Positions 1 to 9,100 of a DNA stretch of 64,000 nt are shown here, in pieces. A model generated the notes under the pieces. It saw only the letters and a list, made by a program, of their open reading frames with translations. It was not told where the DNA came from and searched no databases. The stretch is from Cylindrospermopsis curvispora GIHE-G1 (GTDB lineage Bacteria > Cyanobacteriota > Cyanobacteriia > Cyanobacteriales > Nostocaceae), in the NCBI RefSeq assembly GCF_014489415.1, contig NZ_CP060822.1, positions 878,311 through 942,310 of the forward strand, written 5' to 3'. Position 1 is the stretch's first letter, and every line of letters starts with the position of its first letter. The translations under genes were made by a program, and so were the position numbers.

Positions 1-113
1 GTCAGTACGCAATAGATACTCTTAAACATCACGCACCAATTTGGAAAAAAGAATATTGGCAAGATGGTTCCAGTTCTTGGGTAAGTATTGGCTTGTGTCA
101 ACAAGAATGTTGA
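1..113 (+). CDS. moaE: Molybdopterin synthase catalytic subunit, C-terminal fragment (runs in from the left edge)
   Basis: Only the last 36 codons are present, read from base 3 to the TGA at 111-113. The tail contains AIDTLKHHAPIWKKE followed by a tryptophan-bearing end, which matches the C-terminal helix and active-site lysine region of MoaE (large subunit of molybdopterin synthase, which inserts the dithiolene sulfurs during molybdenum cofactor synthesis). The family resemblance is clear for such a short piece, but the N-terminal two thirds lie outside the window, so intactness cannot be judged. Confidence 0.75.
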   Translation, partial: QYAIDTLKHHAPIWKKEYWQDGSSSWVSIGLCQQEC

Positions 114-162
114 TTTAGCAATAGGATAGATAATTATATCCTAAAGATCTGTGGAGGGTAGG

Positions 163-378
163 ATGGGATTCAATCTCTATGAAACCGACTTTTACGGGTG
201 GACCCTAAAACAGTCCAGGTTACTTAAACAAGGCGATTTTCGACAATTGGATATTACTAACCTAGTAGAGGAAATTGAGTCATTGGGGAAGCAAGAACGT
301 CGGGAGTTAGAAAATTGCCTAGCTATCTTAATCGGTCATTTGCTCAAGTGGGAATACCAAGCTGAAAAACGCGCGTGA
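163..378 (+). pseudogene. Truncated DUF29 family protein
   Basis: The product (71 aa from the ATG at 163) begins MGFNLYETDFYGWT and continues with LVEEIESLGKQERREL, both typical of the N-terminal half of DUF29 proteins, a cyanobacteria-rich family of unknown function. Family members are usually about 140-150 aa; this one stops right after the KWEYQAEKR segment where the second half normally begins, and no continuation of the family is seen in any frame downstream. I chose the ATG at 163 over the in-frame GTG at 151 because a GGAGGG-type ribosome site sits just before it. Probably a gene remnant, although a short stable protein cannot be excluded. Confidence 0.6.
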
Positions 379-485
379 ATGATAAGTGGAAAATATTTCA
401 GTTTGTTACTATTTTGTGTCATCCCCGGGAATATGACCTTAGACTAATGCGGGTATGAATATGATTGAAATAGGAACAAAGGTAA

Positions 486-812
486 ATGTGTCTAGCAAAT
501 GTGTTTTGCCACCAATTTGTCATTGCTCTTTCCTTTATAGCTTGTATTATGGGGTTGTGGTTGCTTAGGAACAGTCAACAGCAAACAGATGAAACTGAGG
601 AAACTGAAGCAGTTCTCTTAAGAATGAGCTTTACCTACTGGTTAGTTTATTGTATTGCCTTCACCTGTGAAAAAATTCTCATAAGCTCAGAATGGGAAGG
701 TTTAACAATGACCCTAAAAATTACTACGGCCTTGGCATATTTTTTAACTTTCTCTTGCATCCTGAGTCTACCACTATATAAGTTCGCCGTCCATAAAGTT
801 GAAATTGATTGA
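486..812 (+). CDS. Hypothetical small membrane protein
   Basis: Unrecognised 108-aa protein. Three hydrophobic stretches are visible (about residues 8-26, 47-64 and 77-97), separated by an acidic, glutamine-rich segment (QQQTDETEETEA) at about 31-42 that would form a loop. An in-frame stop lies immediately before the ATG, so the start cannot be further upstream. No clear ribosome site is seen. Whether it is a real gene rests on its length and regular membrane pattern; the overlapping reverse-strand frame looks less protein-like. Confidence 0.45.
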   Translation: MCLANVFCHQFVIALSFIACIMGLWLLRNSQQQTDETEETEAVLLRMSFTYWLVYCIAFTCEKILISSEWEGLTMTLKITTALAYFLTFSCILSLPLYKFAVHKVEID

Positions 813-870
813 AAGCTATCATAAGGATCAAAAGAGGAGTGCTGAGAACTCCTCTCGTGATACTTAATGC

Positions 871-1167
871 TCATGCAGTTTTCATAGCGATCGCGATCGC
901 ATTTTCCAATTCTTCCTGTGGTAAACTAGTAACGACAAACACTTCTTGTACGGTTTTACCCTGGCGTGCAATTACCTTATAACCACCGCGAATTGGTACG
1001 GAGACACGCAACTGCATTTTAGGAGCGTGTCCTTTAACTCTGCCAATTACTGCTGGCGTTACAGTAGTAATGCCATGTTGTTGACATAAACGTTCTAGAA
1101 TAGGAATAAGTCCGGGAATATGGGTAGAATGATTCCAAACGAGTCTACCATCTGTTAGTTTACTCAT
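871..1167 (-). CDS. DUF2103 domain protein
   Basis: A 98-aa protein starting MSKLTDGRLVWNHSTH and continuing with a region rich in Val/Gly/Lys and ending in a helical tail (PQEELENAIAIAM). It resembles the DUF2103 family, described as predicted metal-binding; the histidines in NHSTHIPGL are candidate ligands. The frame is open further upstream, but that part lies inside clpS, so I placed the start at the ATG at 1167, five bases after the clpS stop. Tight spacing implies cotranscription with clpS. Biochemical role unknown. Confidence 0.7.
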   Translation of the reverse strand: MSKLTDGRLVWNHSTHIPGLIPILERLCQQHGITTVTPAVIGRVKGHAPKMQLRVSVPIRGGYKVIARQGKTVQEVFVVTSLPQEELENAIAIAMKTA

Positions 1168-1172
1168 ATTAG

Positions 1173-1496
1173 CTAAGCTGCTTCCAGGGGGGCCATGGTC
1201 AATCCAGCGCGACGCAGCTGTTGGTGGTATAATTCCGCTTGTTCTTGAGGTCCTACCCAAACAATAGCTTGTCCCTCATAGTGTACCTGGTTGGTCAGCT
1301 CCCAAGCTTGTTCAGTGGTCATTCCCGGAATATACTTCATTAAAGATTTAGCCACATGTTCAAATGTATTAAAATCATCATTTAAGACAATGACCTTATA
1401 ATTGGGATAGGGTTTACGAACCACTTGAGTTCCCTGGTCAGGTGTGACAGTGGGAGCTGGGGCCATTGCATAAACGGGGAATGGTCTTGTTTTCAT
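1173..1496 (-). CDS. clpS: ATP-dependent Clp protease adaptor ClpS
   Basis: A 107-aa protein whose core (YKVIVLNDDFNTFEHVAKSL, then a region ending WVGPQEQAELYHQQLRRAGL) is the ClpS fold. ClpS binds the ClpA/ClpC N-domain and delivers N-degron substrates to the ClpAP/ClpCP protease in the cytoplasm. The NDDFNTFEHV segment contains the Asn-Asp-Asp residues that line the N-end-residue pocket in characterised ClpS proteins. The proline-rich N-terminal tail is typical. First gene of a probable two-gene unit with the DUF2103 gene. Confidence 0.93.
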   Translation of the reverse strand: MKTRPFPVYAMAPAPTVTPDQGTQVVRKPYPNYKVIVLNDDFNTFEHVAKSLMKYIPGMTTEQAWELTNQVHYEGQAIVWVGPQEQAELYHQQLRRAGLTMAPLEAA

Positions 1497-1624
1497 AAAT
1501 CAAAAAGCTACGGTTGAAAAAAAAAGACTTCAACTCTCCAGTGTAATTCAATGTTGGGAAACGGGTTGAGCTTAGGATTTTAGCCGTTGATTGGGGAGAA
1601 GTAATTATTATAGATAGGGAAATC

Positions 1625-4048
1625 ATGAACAGCAAAAACTCCACTTTTTCCGGACTAACATTAAAAAGCCTAATCCTATTGTCATCCTTATTGGTATATA
1701 ACGGGTTAACTCTTGAGGGGTTTGAATTGTCTGCGAATGCTCAGGTACTATCAAATACGGAAAGGGAAGAATTAAGTAAATTTAGGACAGAAACTAAGAT
1801 TCAAAAGCAAGTACAGTCTTATTTGAGTATTTGGTTGACATTACTCAGTTTGTTTGGGGTGGGTTTAATAGCCACTTTATGGTTTTTGAGAAAGGCCATA
1901 ATTAAGAATATTGTTGAACGAGCGATGAGACAAATTGGGAATATAGAAAACTTGCAGACGGAGCTAATTGGTACTAATCAAAAGACAACTAGTTTGATTG
2001 AGTACTCACAAGATTTAGCCCTGGAGTTAGAACAAAAGGTGAATCACCTGAAAACGACTATTGAGGGTGAGGGAGGGAAATTATCCGTACTTTTATCTGA
2101 TTTGCCCAAGTCGAAGCAGGAATTTTTAACTGCGTTGGAAAGGGAAGTAACAGCTGCGCAGGAGAATATTAGTAGCTTAGAATTTAAGCTGAATACTCAA
2201 TTGGAGCAAGTGACTCTTGCTGCGCAACAGCAAAGGGTAACTATTGAAAATATTAAAAAACTAGAATCGGAGCTATTTGCCCAGTTTTCGGAAATAAAAT
2301 TATCTATAGAAAATCATCGAGATACTGCTGTTAGTGATATTAGTAATTGTCGTTCTCAGTTAGTTGAGCAGTTTGAGATTTTGGCACTGGAAACTCTAGA
2401 AAACAAAACCCAGGTTGTGGAAGCTATCACCAAAAATGCGTCGGAATTTACTGGTAATTTGTCCCAGTTACAAACCAATGCTCAAGAACAAATAAATAGC
2501 TTTACTGGTAATTTGTCCCAGTTACAAACCAATGCTCAAGAACAAATAAATAGCTTTACTGGTAATTTGTCCCAGTTACAAGCCAATGCTCAAGAACAAA
2601 TAAATAGCTTTATTGGTAATTTGTCCCAGTTACAAACCAATGCTCAGCAGAAGATGGATGTCTTTACATCTAGTTTATCAGATATAAATCAAGCCAGTAA
2701 ATTACAATTATCGGATTTACAAACTGATGCTCAAAAACAAAAAGACGATATTTGCAACGATTTGGCAAAATCACAGTCCGAATTTTCTCACTACTTGCTA
2801 CAGCTAAAGAACACCACTGAAAGTCGCCAAGGAGAAATAATTGATAATTGGCAAAAATCTGTTGATGAGGTTGAACAGATGCTTTTTAACCTTCACAATG
2901 ATGTGGAGGAACAAAAAACTAATATATTAGAAAATCTAAAAGCTTTGGGCTTAGAGTTCCAGAAGCAAATTGGGGATTTACACAACTCTACTGAACAACG
3001 TCAGCGCAAATTCTTTCAAAACTCCCAACATTCCGTTGACCAGTTCATATCAGAGTTTACCTCTGAACTATCAGTTATGAAATCACACATGAAAAATGAT
3101 CTTGATCATCAAAAAACAACCTTGATAGCACGACTAGCAAAACTAGAAAAGTTAGAGGCTCAATTTGTTGATAAACTAGAAAAATTGCAACTAGATGCGG
3201 AAAATCGCCAGTATGAAACCTTAAAAGAATTATCACAAATGACTCCCCAAACTCCCGTAAAGGAACAACAGCTATCACCACCGGGGACTGACACCAATAC
3301 TATTGATGTTAATAATATTACTGATATTAATATCAATGTTGATAATCCTGATAATTTTGATCATCGGATTCAAGAAGCAGAAGAGCTGCTTTCACAAAAC
3401 CGTTATGAAGATGCTTTGTCAATTTATGAAAAAATCACCAATATTCAACCCAACCAGGGAGAACATTGGTTAAAACGTGGTTTTATCCTCAATAAACTCA
3501 AAAGACATAAAGAAGCAATTGGAGCATACAATCAGGTAATTAGAATTAACCCAGCACACTACCAAGCATGGTTTGACATTGGTATTACCTGTGGTAAACT
3601 AGGTAAACATCAAGAAGCTTTCAATTGTTTTAATAAAGCCACAGAAATCAAACCGGAAGAGAGTGTTGCTTGGTTGAATCGTGGTTTATCCCTGGTGGAA
3701 TTAGAAAATTACGAAGAGGCCATATTTTCCTTTGATAAAGCACTAGAAATCCAACCCAGTTCCTTTAAAATTTGGGATAAAAGAGGTTATACATTAGTCA
3801 GATTAGGAAAAGACGAGGAAGCAATTACTAACTTTAATAAAGCCCTAGAAATCAACCCAGACTACGGTAGCGCCTTATATAACAAAGCAGCTTGTTATGC
3901 ACTACAAAAGAATGTAGAATTAGCCTTGATCAATTTGCAACAAGCTATAAAAAACAAACCTAGTTATAGGGAAGACGCTGCAGGTGATATAGACTTTGAT
4001 GACATCAACCATGACCCCAGATTTCAACAATTAATTCATGGTGATTAA
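1625..4048 (+). CDS. Membrane-anchored coiled-coil protein with C-terminal TPR array
   Basis: An 807-aa protein. Residues 1-40 resemble a signal peptide ending at an Ala-Asn-Ala site, followed by a membrane helix at about 65-88. Residues 90-540 are long, glutamine- and glutamate-rich helix with heptad-like spacing, including an exact tandem repeat of 18 residues (see the repeat entry). A linker with repeated Asp-Ile-Asn steps (about 555-575) leads to about six TPR units (about 580-780) with the usual W-x-x-x-G / Y-x-x-A-x-x-x-F/Y spacing. The architecture suggests a protein tethered to a membrane by its N-terminus with a long spacer and a protein-binding head. No enzymatic motif is seen. It stands alone, divergent from clpS and convergent with the FAD oxidoreductase gene. 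Confidence 0.8.
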   Translation: MNSKNSTFSGLTLKSLILLSSLLVYNGLTLEGFELSANAQVLSNTEREELSKFRTETKIQKQVQSYLSIWLTLLSLFGVGLIATLWFLRKAIIKNIVERAMRQIGNIENLQTELIGTNQKTTSLIEYSQDLALELEQKVNHLKTTIEGEGGKLSVLLSDLPKSKQEFLTALEREVTAAQENISSLEFKLNTQLEQVTLAAQQQRVTIENIKKLESELFAQFSEIKLSIENHRDTAVSDISNCRSQLVEQFEILALETLENKTQVVEAITKNASEFTGNLSQLQTNAQEQINSFTGNLSQLQTNAQEQINSFTGNLSQLQANAQEQINSFIGNLSQLQTNAQQKMDVFTSSLSDINQASKLQLSDLQTDAQKQKDDICNDLAKSQSEFSHYLLQLKNTTESRQGEIIDNWQKSVDEVEQMLFNLHNDVEEQKTNILENLKALGLEFQKQIGDLHNSTEQRQRKFFQNSQHSVDQFISEFTSELSVMKSHMKNDLDHQKTTLIARLAKLEKLEAQFVDKLEKLQLDAENRQYETLKELSQMTPQTPVKEQQLSPPGTDTNTIDVNNITDININVDNPDNFDHRIQEAEELLSQNRYEDALSIYEKITNIQPNQGEHWLKRGFILNKLKRHKEAIGAYNQVIRINPAHYQAWFDIGITCGKLGKHQEAFNCFNKATEIKPEESVAWLNRGLSLVELENYEEAIFSFDKALEIQPSSFKIWDKRGYTLVRLGKDEEAITNFNKALEINPDYGSALYNKAACYALQKNVELALINLQQAIKNKPSYREDAAGDIDFDDINHDPRFQQLIHGD
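2447..2662 (+). repeat. In-frame 54-bp tandem repeat, four units
   Basis: Units begin at 2447, 2501, 2555 and 2609. Each encodes an 18-residue block FTGNLSQLQTNAQEQINS. The first two are identical, the third differs by one codon (Thr to Ala) and the fourth changes one codon near its start and diverges over its last third. It lies in the coiled-coil stalk of the TPR protein, so copy-number change would lengthen or shorten the stalk without breaking the frame. Confidence 0.95.
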
Positions 4049-4064
4049 ACCTGGAAAATCCCTC

Positions 4065-6086
4065 CTATCTCCAATCTTCCCAACTTTGATTAAAAATGGA
4101 AGTATCAGGAAAAGCAGTTGGATTTCCGTTCTGGTCAAGAATTTTCCTGAGCATCTGTAACTTAGGTTCGAATCTCGGTAAATTATCAACCAACTCATAG
4201 GGAAATATATTTTTCCTCAGTGCAAAACTCGCTACAGTCCCAGCAGCAGCACCGGAAGACCATTCAAAAGAATGGACTCGATAAGCAGCAGCAGCGATGT
4301 GACTAGTAGCAATGCTTTTACCCCCAACTATTAAATTATCAATTTTTTGGGGGATCATTGCTCGCAGTGCAATTTGAAAAGGATAAGCATAACCAGCACC
4401 CCTTCTTTCTCCAGGACGTTCTATATTACCTGGTGCTTCTGGTGGACTTTTATCCATACAAGGATGAAAATCTATAGCATAATGTCCGATACCTACTGCA
4501 TCTGGAAAAATTGTGGAGCGACTACGATTTACTATCCTATCTGATGGTAGTTTACCTGTAATTACAGAAGTTGCTTCTAATCCTGCAAGGGTTGCTTTCA
4601 ACTGACGATACATAGCTGGTGACAGGGTTTTGCGGTAATATTCATCATTATAATTGCGACGAGAAATATCCACTTCCCAAATACTAAACCCTTGGGGTTG
4701 TCCCCAACTAGGACGACCAATAATTCGTCTTCCCTCCCTCATATAAGGATATTTTGATAAACCATGTCCAGTTCCCATGGGTGAGTTGAAACCAGTTAAT
4801 AAAATGTGATTTGGTTGGGGTTGTTTGATGTTTTCACCCAGTAAACTATCCGTATTTCCCGCTACTAGCCAGTAATAATAGGCAAAGGCATTTTCTTCTC
4901 CTTTGCGGAGAGTTTCCGTTCTCATTCCTCCCATCCATCCACCTGGATTCAATTGACCTGTGGATTGTAACTGTTGGCGAGTATAAATTAAATTATCCTG
5001 GGCTGTTCCTGGACGGTAGTCATTACCCCAAGTCCAGTTCTGCATGGATATATCTCCAGGAGTGGGAGTGGTAAAATTAATTCCACCAAATCTACTCCAT
5101 GGACCTGTTTGGGGACTCCAAATACGACGATAGGTGAAAACTAAATCAAAGTTGGCTAGTCTGGGTAGTTCATAGCTAAAATAGGGAGCATATTGGGGAT
5201 AAAATGCTGGCATGGTTTGGTTTTGTGGCTCTTTTGTGGCCTCCATGGCAAAGGTGTAGGTAAAACCTTGGGTACAATAGGGATCCCCTGTGGTACTTGA
5301 AGATGAAGGTTCCAGATAGGAAATGGGATCCACTCCCAGACGATAGGGTACATCTGCTAGAGCAATAATTTCCCCAGTTTCAGTAGTATCCACAATATAC
5401 CATTGTTTGCTTTTTGGGGATGTTTTGGGAACAAAGCGAATGATGGTTTTATCCAACTGGGATGAGTTTTTATAACTGTAAGAATCCTCTATGGTCTGAG
5501 ATAGGGGGAAGGTGTTCAGAGGTGGTGCATTTTTCGCTGGTCGATGTTGAATTGCGATCGCACTGTTAATGATCTTACCATTTTGAGAAATCTCTATATC
5601 TTTAACCACAGTGTTAGGAAAAAAGTGTAATTTTCCTCTTCCTTTGTTTTGTGCATCTTGCAACATTTGGTAAAGAATCCCATGACCATCCCCGGGGAGA
5701 AAACAAGAGTCACTTACCCAACAGTCACCAGGGTTAATTGTCCCATATTTTTTTGCAATCCGGTCTCTTAATTCTAGATATCCGCGAGAGTAAAATCTTT
5801 TGATCCTTTGGGTTGGTCTTTCATCTAGCGCTGATGTACCCTGGGCGGAAATTTGTCCCCCTAACCAGTCAGTTATTTCGGTTAAACAAACTGTGTTCCC
5901 TGCTAGTAAACTTTCGTAAGCTGTGGCAATTCCTGAAAGTCCACCACCTGCAATGACAACTTCACAGTTGATGATTTTGTCTGGATTTCGCGGTGGGTTT
6001 GCCAGGACGGAACTGGGCGAAAAGACCATGCTGAGTGTAGCAACACCTGTTAGTATTTGATTGGCTTTTTTCTGTTTACTTTTCAT
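4065..6086 (-). CDS. Exported FAD-dependent oxidoreductase
   Basis: A 673-aa protein with a signal peptide (residues 1-29: KSKQKK basic start, hydrophobic stretch, cleavage near VLA-N) followed by a dinucleotide-binding motif CEVVIAGGGLSGIATAYES at about 41-59 and a conserved acidic residue ~20 residues later. Together with the TEITDWLGGQISAQGTSALDE segment this matches the FAD_oxidored (PF12831-like) family. The C-terminal part carries the NLIVGGKSIATSHIAAAAYRVH motif that closes the FAD site. Substrate unknown. The mature enzyme should act in the periplasm or thylakoid lumen. Monocistronic by spacing; a long repeat-bearing region lies upstream of its start. Confidence 0.85.
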   Translation of the reverse strand: MKSKQKKANQILTGVATLSMVFSPSSVLANPPRNPDKIINCEVVIAGGGLSGIATAYESLLAGNTVCLTEITDWLGGQISAQGTSALDERPTQRIKRFYSRGYLELRDRIAKKYGTINPGDCWVSDSCFLPGDGHGILYQMLQDAQNKGRGKLHFFPNTVVKDIEISQNGKIINSAIAIQHRPAKNAPPLNTFPLSQTIEDSYSYKNSSQLDKTIIRFVPKTSPKSKQWYIVDTTETGEIIALADVPYRLGVDPISYLEPSSSSTTGDPYCTQGFTYTFAMEATKEPQNQTMPAFYPQYAPYFSYELPRLANFDLVFTYRRIWSPQTGPWSRFGGINFTTPTPGDISMQNWTWGNDYRPGTAQDNLIYTRQQLQSTGQLNPGGWMGGMRTETLRKGEENAFAYYYWLVAGNTDSLLGENIKQPQPNHILLTGFNSPMGTGHGLSKYPYMREGRRIIGRPSWGQPQGFSIWEVDISRRNYNDEYYRKTLSPAMYRQLKATLAGLEATSVITGKLPSDRIVNRSRSTIFPDAVGIGHYAIDFHPCMDKSPPEAPGNIERPGERRGAGYAYPFQIALRAMIPQKIDNLIVGGKSIATSHIAAAAYRVHSFEWSSGAAAGTVASFALRKNIFPYELVDNLPRFEPKLQMLRKILDQNGNPTAFPDTSIFNQSWEDWR

Positions 6087-6593
6087 GCAATTCGCTTTAT
6101 AACCTACTTAACTGTTTTGGCTTTATAGCCCGAAAATGAGTCAAAACGCCTACTCTCACTTTTACCCACCGTTCTGACTAAAGCTATAATAGCAAAAGGA
6201 TTTATCTTCTATATAGATTTTCCTCGGTTGGGGTTGAGAAAACCCAAAAAACCCACGGGATTGCCTGGTCAAATTATTTATATATGTATATATAGGGGTA
6301 AATAATAAGAAAAAATTATGTTTATAGGGGGTTGAGATAAGTTTTTCTGTGGTCGAAGGGGTAAAAATGTGGTACTATGAAAGTTGAGTATAATGGAGTG
6401 TGAGCATTTGCAAAAAAAGTGGACAGATTTTCATTATCAGGGTATCACGTCCAAAGGTCAATAGTCAACCCCCACCATGGGAAAAAAATGGGCGCCTAGA
6501 TTCCTCGCTTGAAATTAATTGCGATCGCTATTTTATGGACTTCCGGTGTAATTACCAAAGATGGGAAAAATTCTGCTGTGATAGAATATCAAT

Positions 6594-7065
6594 CGCGAAT
6601 ATCAAATACTAGTGAGTGGAATTAAATATAAGACAATGTAGGTTGGGTTGAAGTATGAAACCCAACATCCCCAACCCATCCTACAAATAATTGTACCTCC
6701 CTACAAGCGATCGCGAATATCAAATACTAGTGAGTGGAATTAAATATAAGACAATGTAGGTTGGGTTGAAGTATGAAACCCAACATCCCCAACCCATCCT
6801 ACAAATAATTGTACCTCCCTACAAGCGATCGCGAATATCAAATACTAGTGAGTGGAATTAAATATAAGACAATGTAGGTTGGGTTGAAGTATGAAACCCA
6901 ACATCCCCAACCCATCCTACAAATAATTGTACCTCCCTACAAGCGATCACGAATATCAAATACTAGTGAGTGGAATTAAATATAAGACAATGTAGGTTGG
7001 GTTGAAGTATGAAACCCAACACCCCCAACCTATCCTATAAATAATTGTACCTACCTACAAGCGAT
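6594..7065. repeat. Four tandem copies of a 118-bp palindromic repeat
   Basis: Units start at 6594, 6712, 6830 and 6948, with a period of exactly 118. The first three are nearly identical; the fourth has several substitutions. Each unit carries an interrupted inverted repeat, TGTAGGTTGGGTTG ... CAACCCATCCTACA, with an additional inner AAACCCAACA, followed by AAATAATTGTACCTCCCTAC and a GCGATCGC octamer at the unit junction (GCGATCAC at the third junction). Parts of the same sequence recur at 27425-27477 and 39301-39331, so this is a dispersed small repeat that has been amplified in tandem here. Confidence 0.95.
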
Positions 7066-7450
7066 CGCTCTTTAGCGAATAGGGGAATATCAAATATTAG
7101 TAGTACAGTTTAATTATGGGAACTCTTATAGTTGACTAGTTTATGTCCTAATCTTGATGGCTACAGCTATATATGATTGAGTGATGATAAGTGATGATTT
7201 TTGTATTAACCAATCCTGATTCAGAATCGATAAAAATACCCCCAATTAGTTTCTATGTAGATAGAGACTTTTTAGAGGTATTTTGAAGTCATTAATGTTT
7301 TTTGCAAGCAAGGGGGAATGCAACTGAGAAATTTGATAATTGATTAACTGCAATTGTTAAAACAACCCAGCTCTGACTAGAGTATTCCCTATGAATAGAC
7401 TTTAGTTATATCTCATGTAGAAGATATAACGTTTTCCCCCCTATCTCATC

Positions 7451-7485
7451 TATCCTAAGATATAGTTAATATCTACCCTAGGATA
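7451..7485. other. AT-rich imperfect hairpin upstream of miaB
   Basis: TATCCTAAGATAT and ATATCTACCCTAGGATA can pair around a short loop with a four-base bulge. It lies about 160 bases upstream of miaB and has no T-run, so it does not look like a terminator. Role unknown. Confidence 0.4.
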
Positions 7486-7642
7486 TATTGACTAATTTAT
7501 CATATATATGATATGAGAAGGTTGATTTACAGACTAAGTAGTCGTGCAAAATAATTGGGAAAAGGTTATATTAGGTTAATTGCTAATTCCTCGCTACTAT
7601 AAAGTAAGCAAAGTAAGTAATATTGATTAAGCGTAATTTACT

Positions 7643-8986
7643 ATGAATGGTTTACCTCGTCGTTATCACATTACCACATTCGGTTGCCAAATGAATAAAG
7701 CTGACTCAGAGCGCATGGCTGGTATACTGGAAGATATGGGCTTTGAATGGTCAGAAAATCCTCAGAATGCTAATCTGATTGTCTACAATACTTGCACTAT
7801 TCGGGACAATGCAGAACAAAAGGTTTACTCTTATTTGGGTAGACAGGCTAAACGTAAACACCAAGAACCGGATTTGACTCTGGTTGTTGCTGGCTGTGTG
7901 GCACAACAAGAAGGCCAGGCTTTGTTGCGACGAGTGCCAGAATTAGATTTGGTTATGGGTCCCCAATATGCTAACCGCTTGAAGGATTTATTGGATTCGG
8001 TTTTTGCGGGTAATCAAGTAGTAGCTACAGAAGAGGTACACATATTAGAGGATATTACCCAGCCCCGTCGTGATAGTCGGGTAACTGCTTGGGTGAACGT
8101 AATTTACGGTTGTAATGAACGTTGTACCTATTGTGTAGTCCCTAATGTCCGGGGTGTGGAGCAGTCTCGTACCCCTGAAGCTATTCGTGGAGAAATGGAA
8201 ATTCTGGGTCAACAGGGTTATCGGGAAATCACTCTTTTGGGTCAAAATATTGATGCTTATGGCAGAGATTTACCCGGTTCAACCGCTGAAGGTCGGCATC
8301 TGTACACCTTTACCGATTTACTCTATTATGTCCACGATGTGCCGGGTATTGAAAGAATTAGATTTGCTACTAGTCATCCTCGCTACTTTACAGAAAGGCT
8401 GATTAAAGCATGTGCAGAGCTACCCAAAATTTGTGAACACTTTCATATTCCCTTCCAGTCCGGGGATAATGAAATATTGAAGGCCATGTCCCGAGGTTAT
8501 ACTCAAGAGAAATATCGGCGGATCATTAACACAATTCGTAGCTATATGCCAGATGCTTCTATCAGCGCAGATGCTATTGTGGGATTTCCCGGAGAAACAG
8601 AAATACAGTTTGAAAATACTCTACAATTGGTTGATGACATTGGATTTGACCATTTAAATACTGCTGCTTACTCACCCCGTCCCGGTACTCCAGCAGCACT
8701 GTGGGATAATCAGTTGAGTGAAGAAATCAAGAGCGATCGCCTGCAAAGATTGAATCACTTAGTTAATGTGAAAGCAGCACAGCGATCGCAGCGTTACCTA
8801 GGGAGAATGGAGGAAGTATTGGTAGAAGATCAAAATCCCAAGGATCAATCTCAGGTCATGGGTAGAACCAGGGGAAACCGTCTGGCCTTCTTTCAGGGGG
8901 ATATCAATCAACTGAGAGGAAAAATGGTCAGGGTACAAATTCAGGAGGTTCGCGCTTTTAGTTTAAGTGGTGACCTGGTGGAGTAA
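7643..8986 (+). CDS. miaB: tRNA-2-methylthio-N6-dimethylallyladenosine synthase
   Basis: A 447-aa radical-SAM methylthiotransferase that adds a methylthio group to i6A37 of tRNAs reading UNN codons. The N-terminal UPF0004 domain has its three cluster cysteines (TFGCQMN near residue 15, NTCTIRDNA near 51, [10 protein letters not shown] near 85). The radical-SAM cysteines are in [13 protein letters not shown] near 156-163. A C-terminal TRAM domain is present (about 380-447). Length and domain order are normal for MiaB rather than RimO or MtaB. aspS follows after 114 bases on the same strand. Confidence 0.96.
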   Translation: MNGLPRRYHITTFGCQMNKADSERMAGILEDMGFEWSENPQNANLIVYNTCTIRDNAEQKVYSYLGRQAKRKHQEPDLTLVVAGCVAQQEGQALLRRVPELDLVMGPQYANRLKDLLDSVFAGNQVVATEEVHILEDITQPRRDSRVTAWVNVIYGCNERCTYCVVPNVRGVEQSRTPEAIRGEMEILGQQGYREITLLGQNIDAYGRDLPGSTAEGRHLYTFTDLLYYVHDVPGIERIRFATSHPRYFTERLIKACAELPKICEHFHIPFQSGDNEILKAMSRGYTQEKYRRIINTIRSYMPDASISADAIVGFPGETEIQFENTLQLVDDIGFDHLNTAAYSPRPGTPAALWDNQLSEEIKSDRLQRLNHLVNVKAAQRSQRYLGRMEEVLVEDQNPKDQSQVMGRTRGNRLAFFQGDINQLRGKMVRVQIQEVRAFSLSGDLVE

Positions 8987-9100
8987 GACCTTCATAGGTC
9001 AAACCATCTATATTCTCAAATCTTTGACCTGCTTTTTGCCTATAATCTACAATGGGCAAATCTTGACATTTATTCATCCAGACCGAAAAAAGAACTTACT

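Larger units (their letters stand above)
6087..7642. other. Long gene-poor intergenic region with tandem repeats
   Basis: About 1.56 kb between the divergent oxidoreductase gene and miaB. It contains the four-unit 118-bp array (6594-7065), a hairpin (7451-7485) and AT-rich DNA. An open frame at about 6509-6625 (reading ending in VIEYQ then SRISN) runs into the first repeat; it has no clear start and may be the end of a lost gene, but I could not identify it. Other open frames here look random. Confidence 0.7.

Noticed and set aside
647-874. 75-codon minus-strand frame overlapping the small membrane protein
   Set aside because: Composition not protein-like, and it reads antisense to a frame with a regular membrane-helix pattern.
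6400-6612. 70-codon frame on the plus strand upstream of the repeat array
   Set aside because: GTG start without ribosome site, biased composition (many Cys and Trp), and it runs into the first 118-bp unit; an overlapping frame is equally open. No family resemblance.
6594-7065. Tandem array considered as a CRISPR
   Set aside because: Period 118 with no variable spacers; every base of the unit repeats, and no cas genes are nearby.
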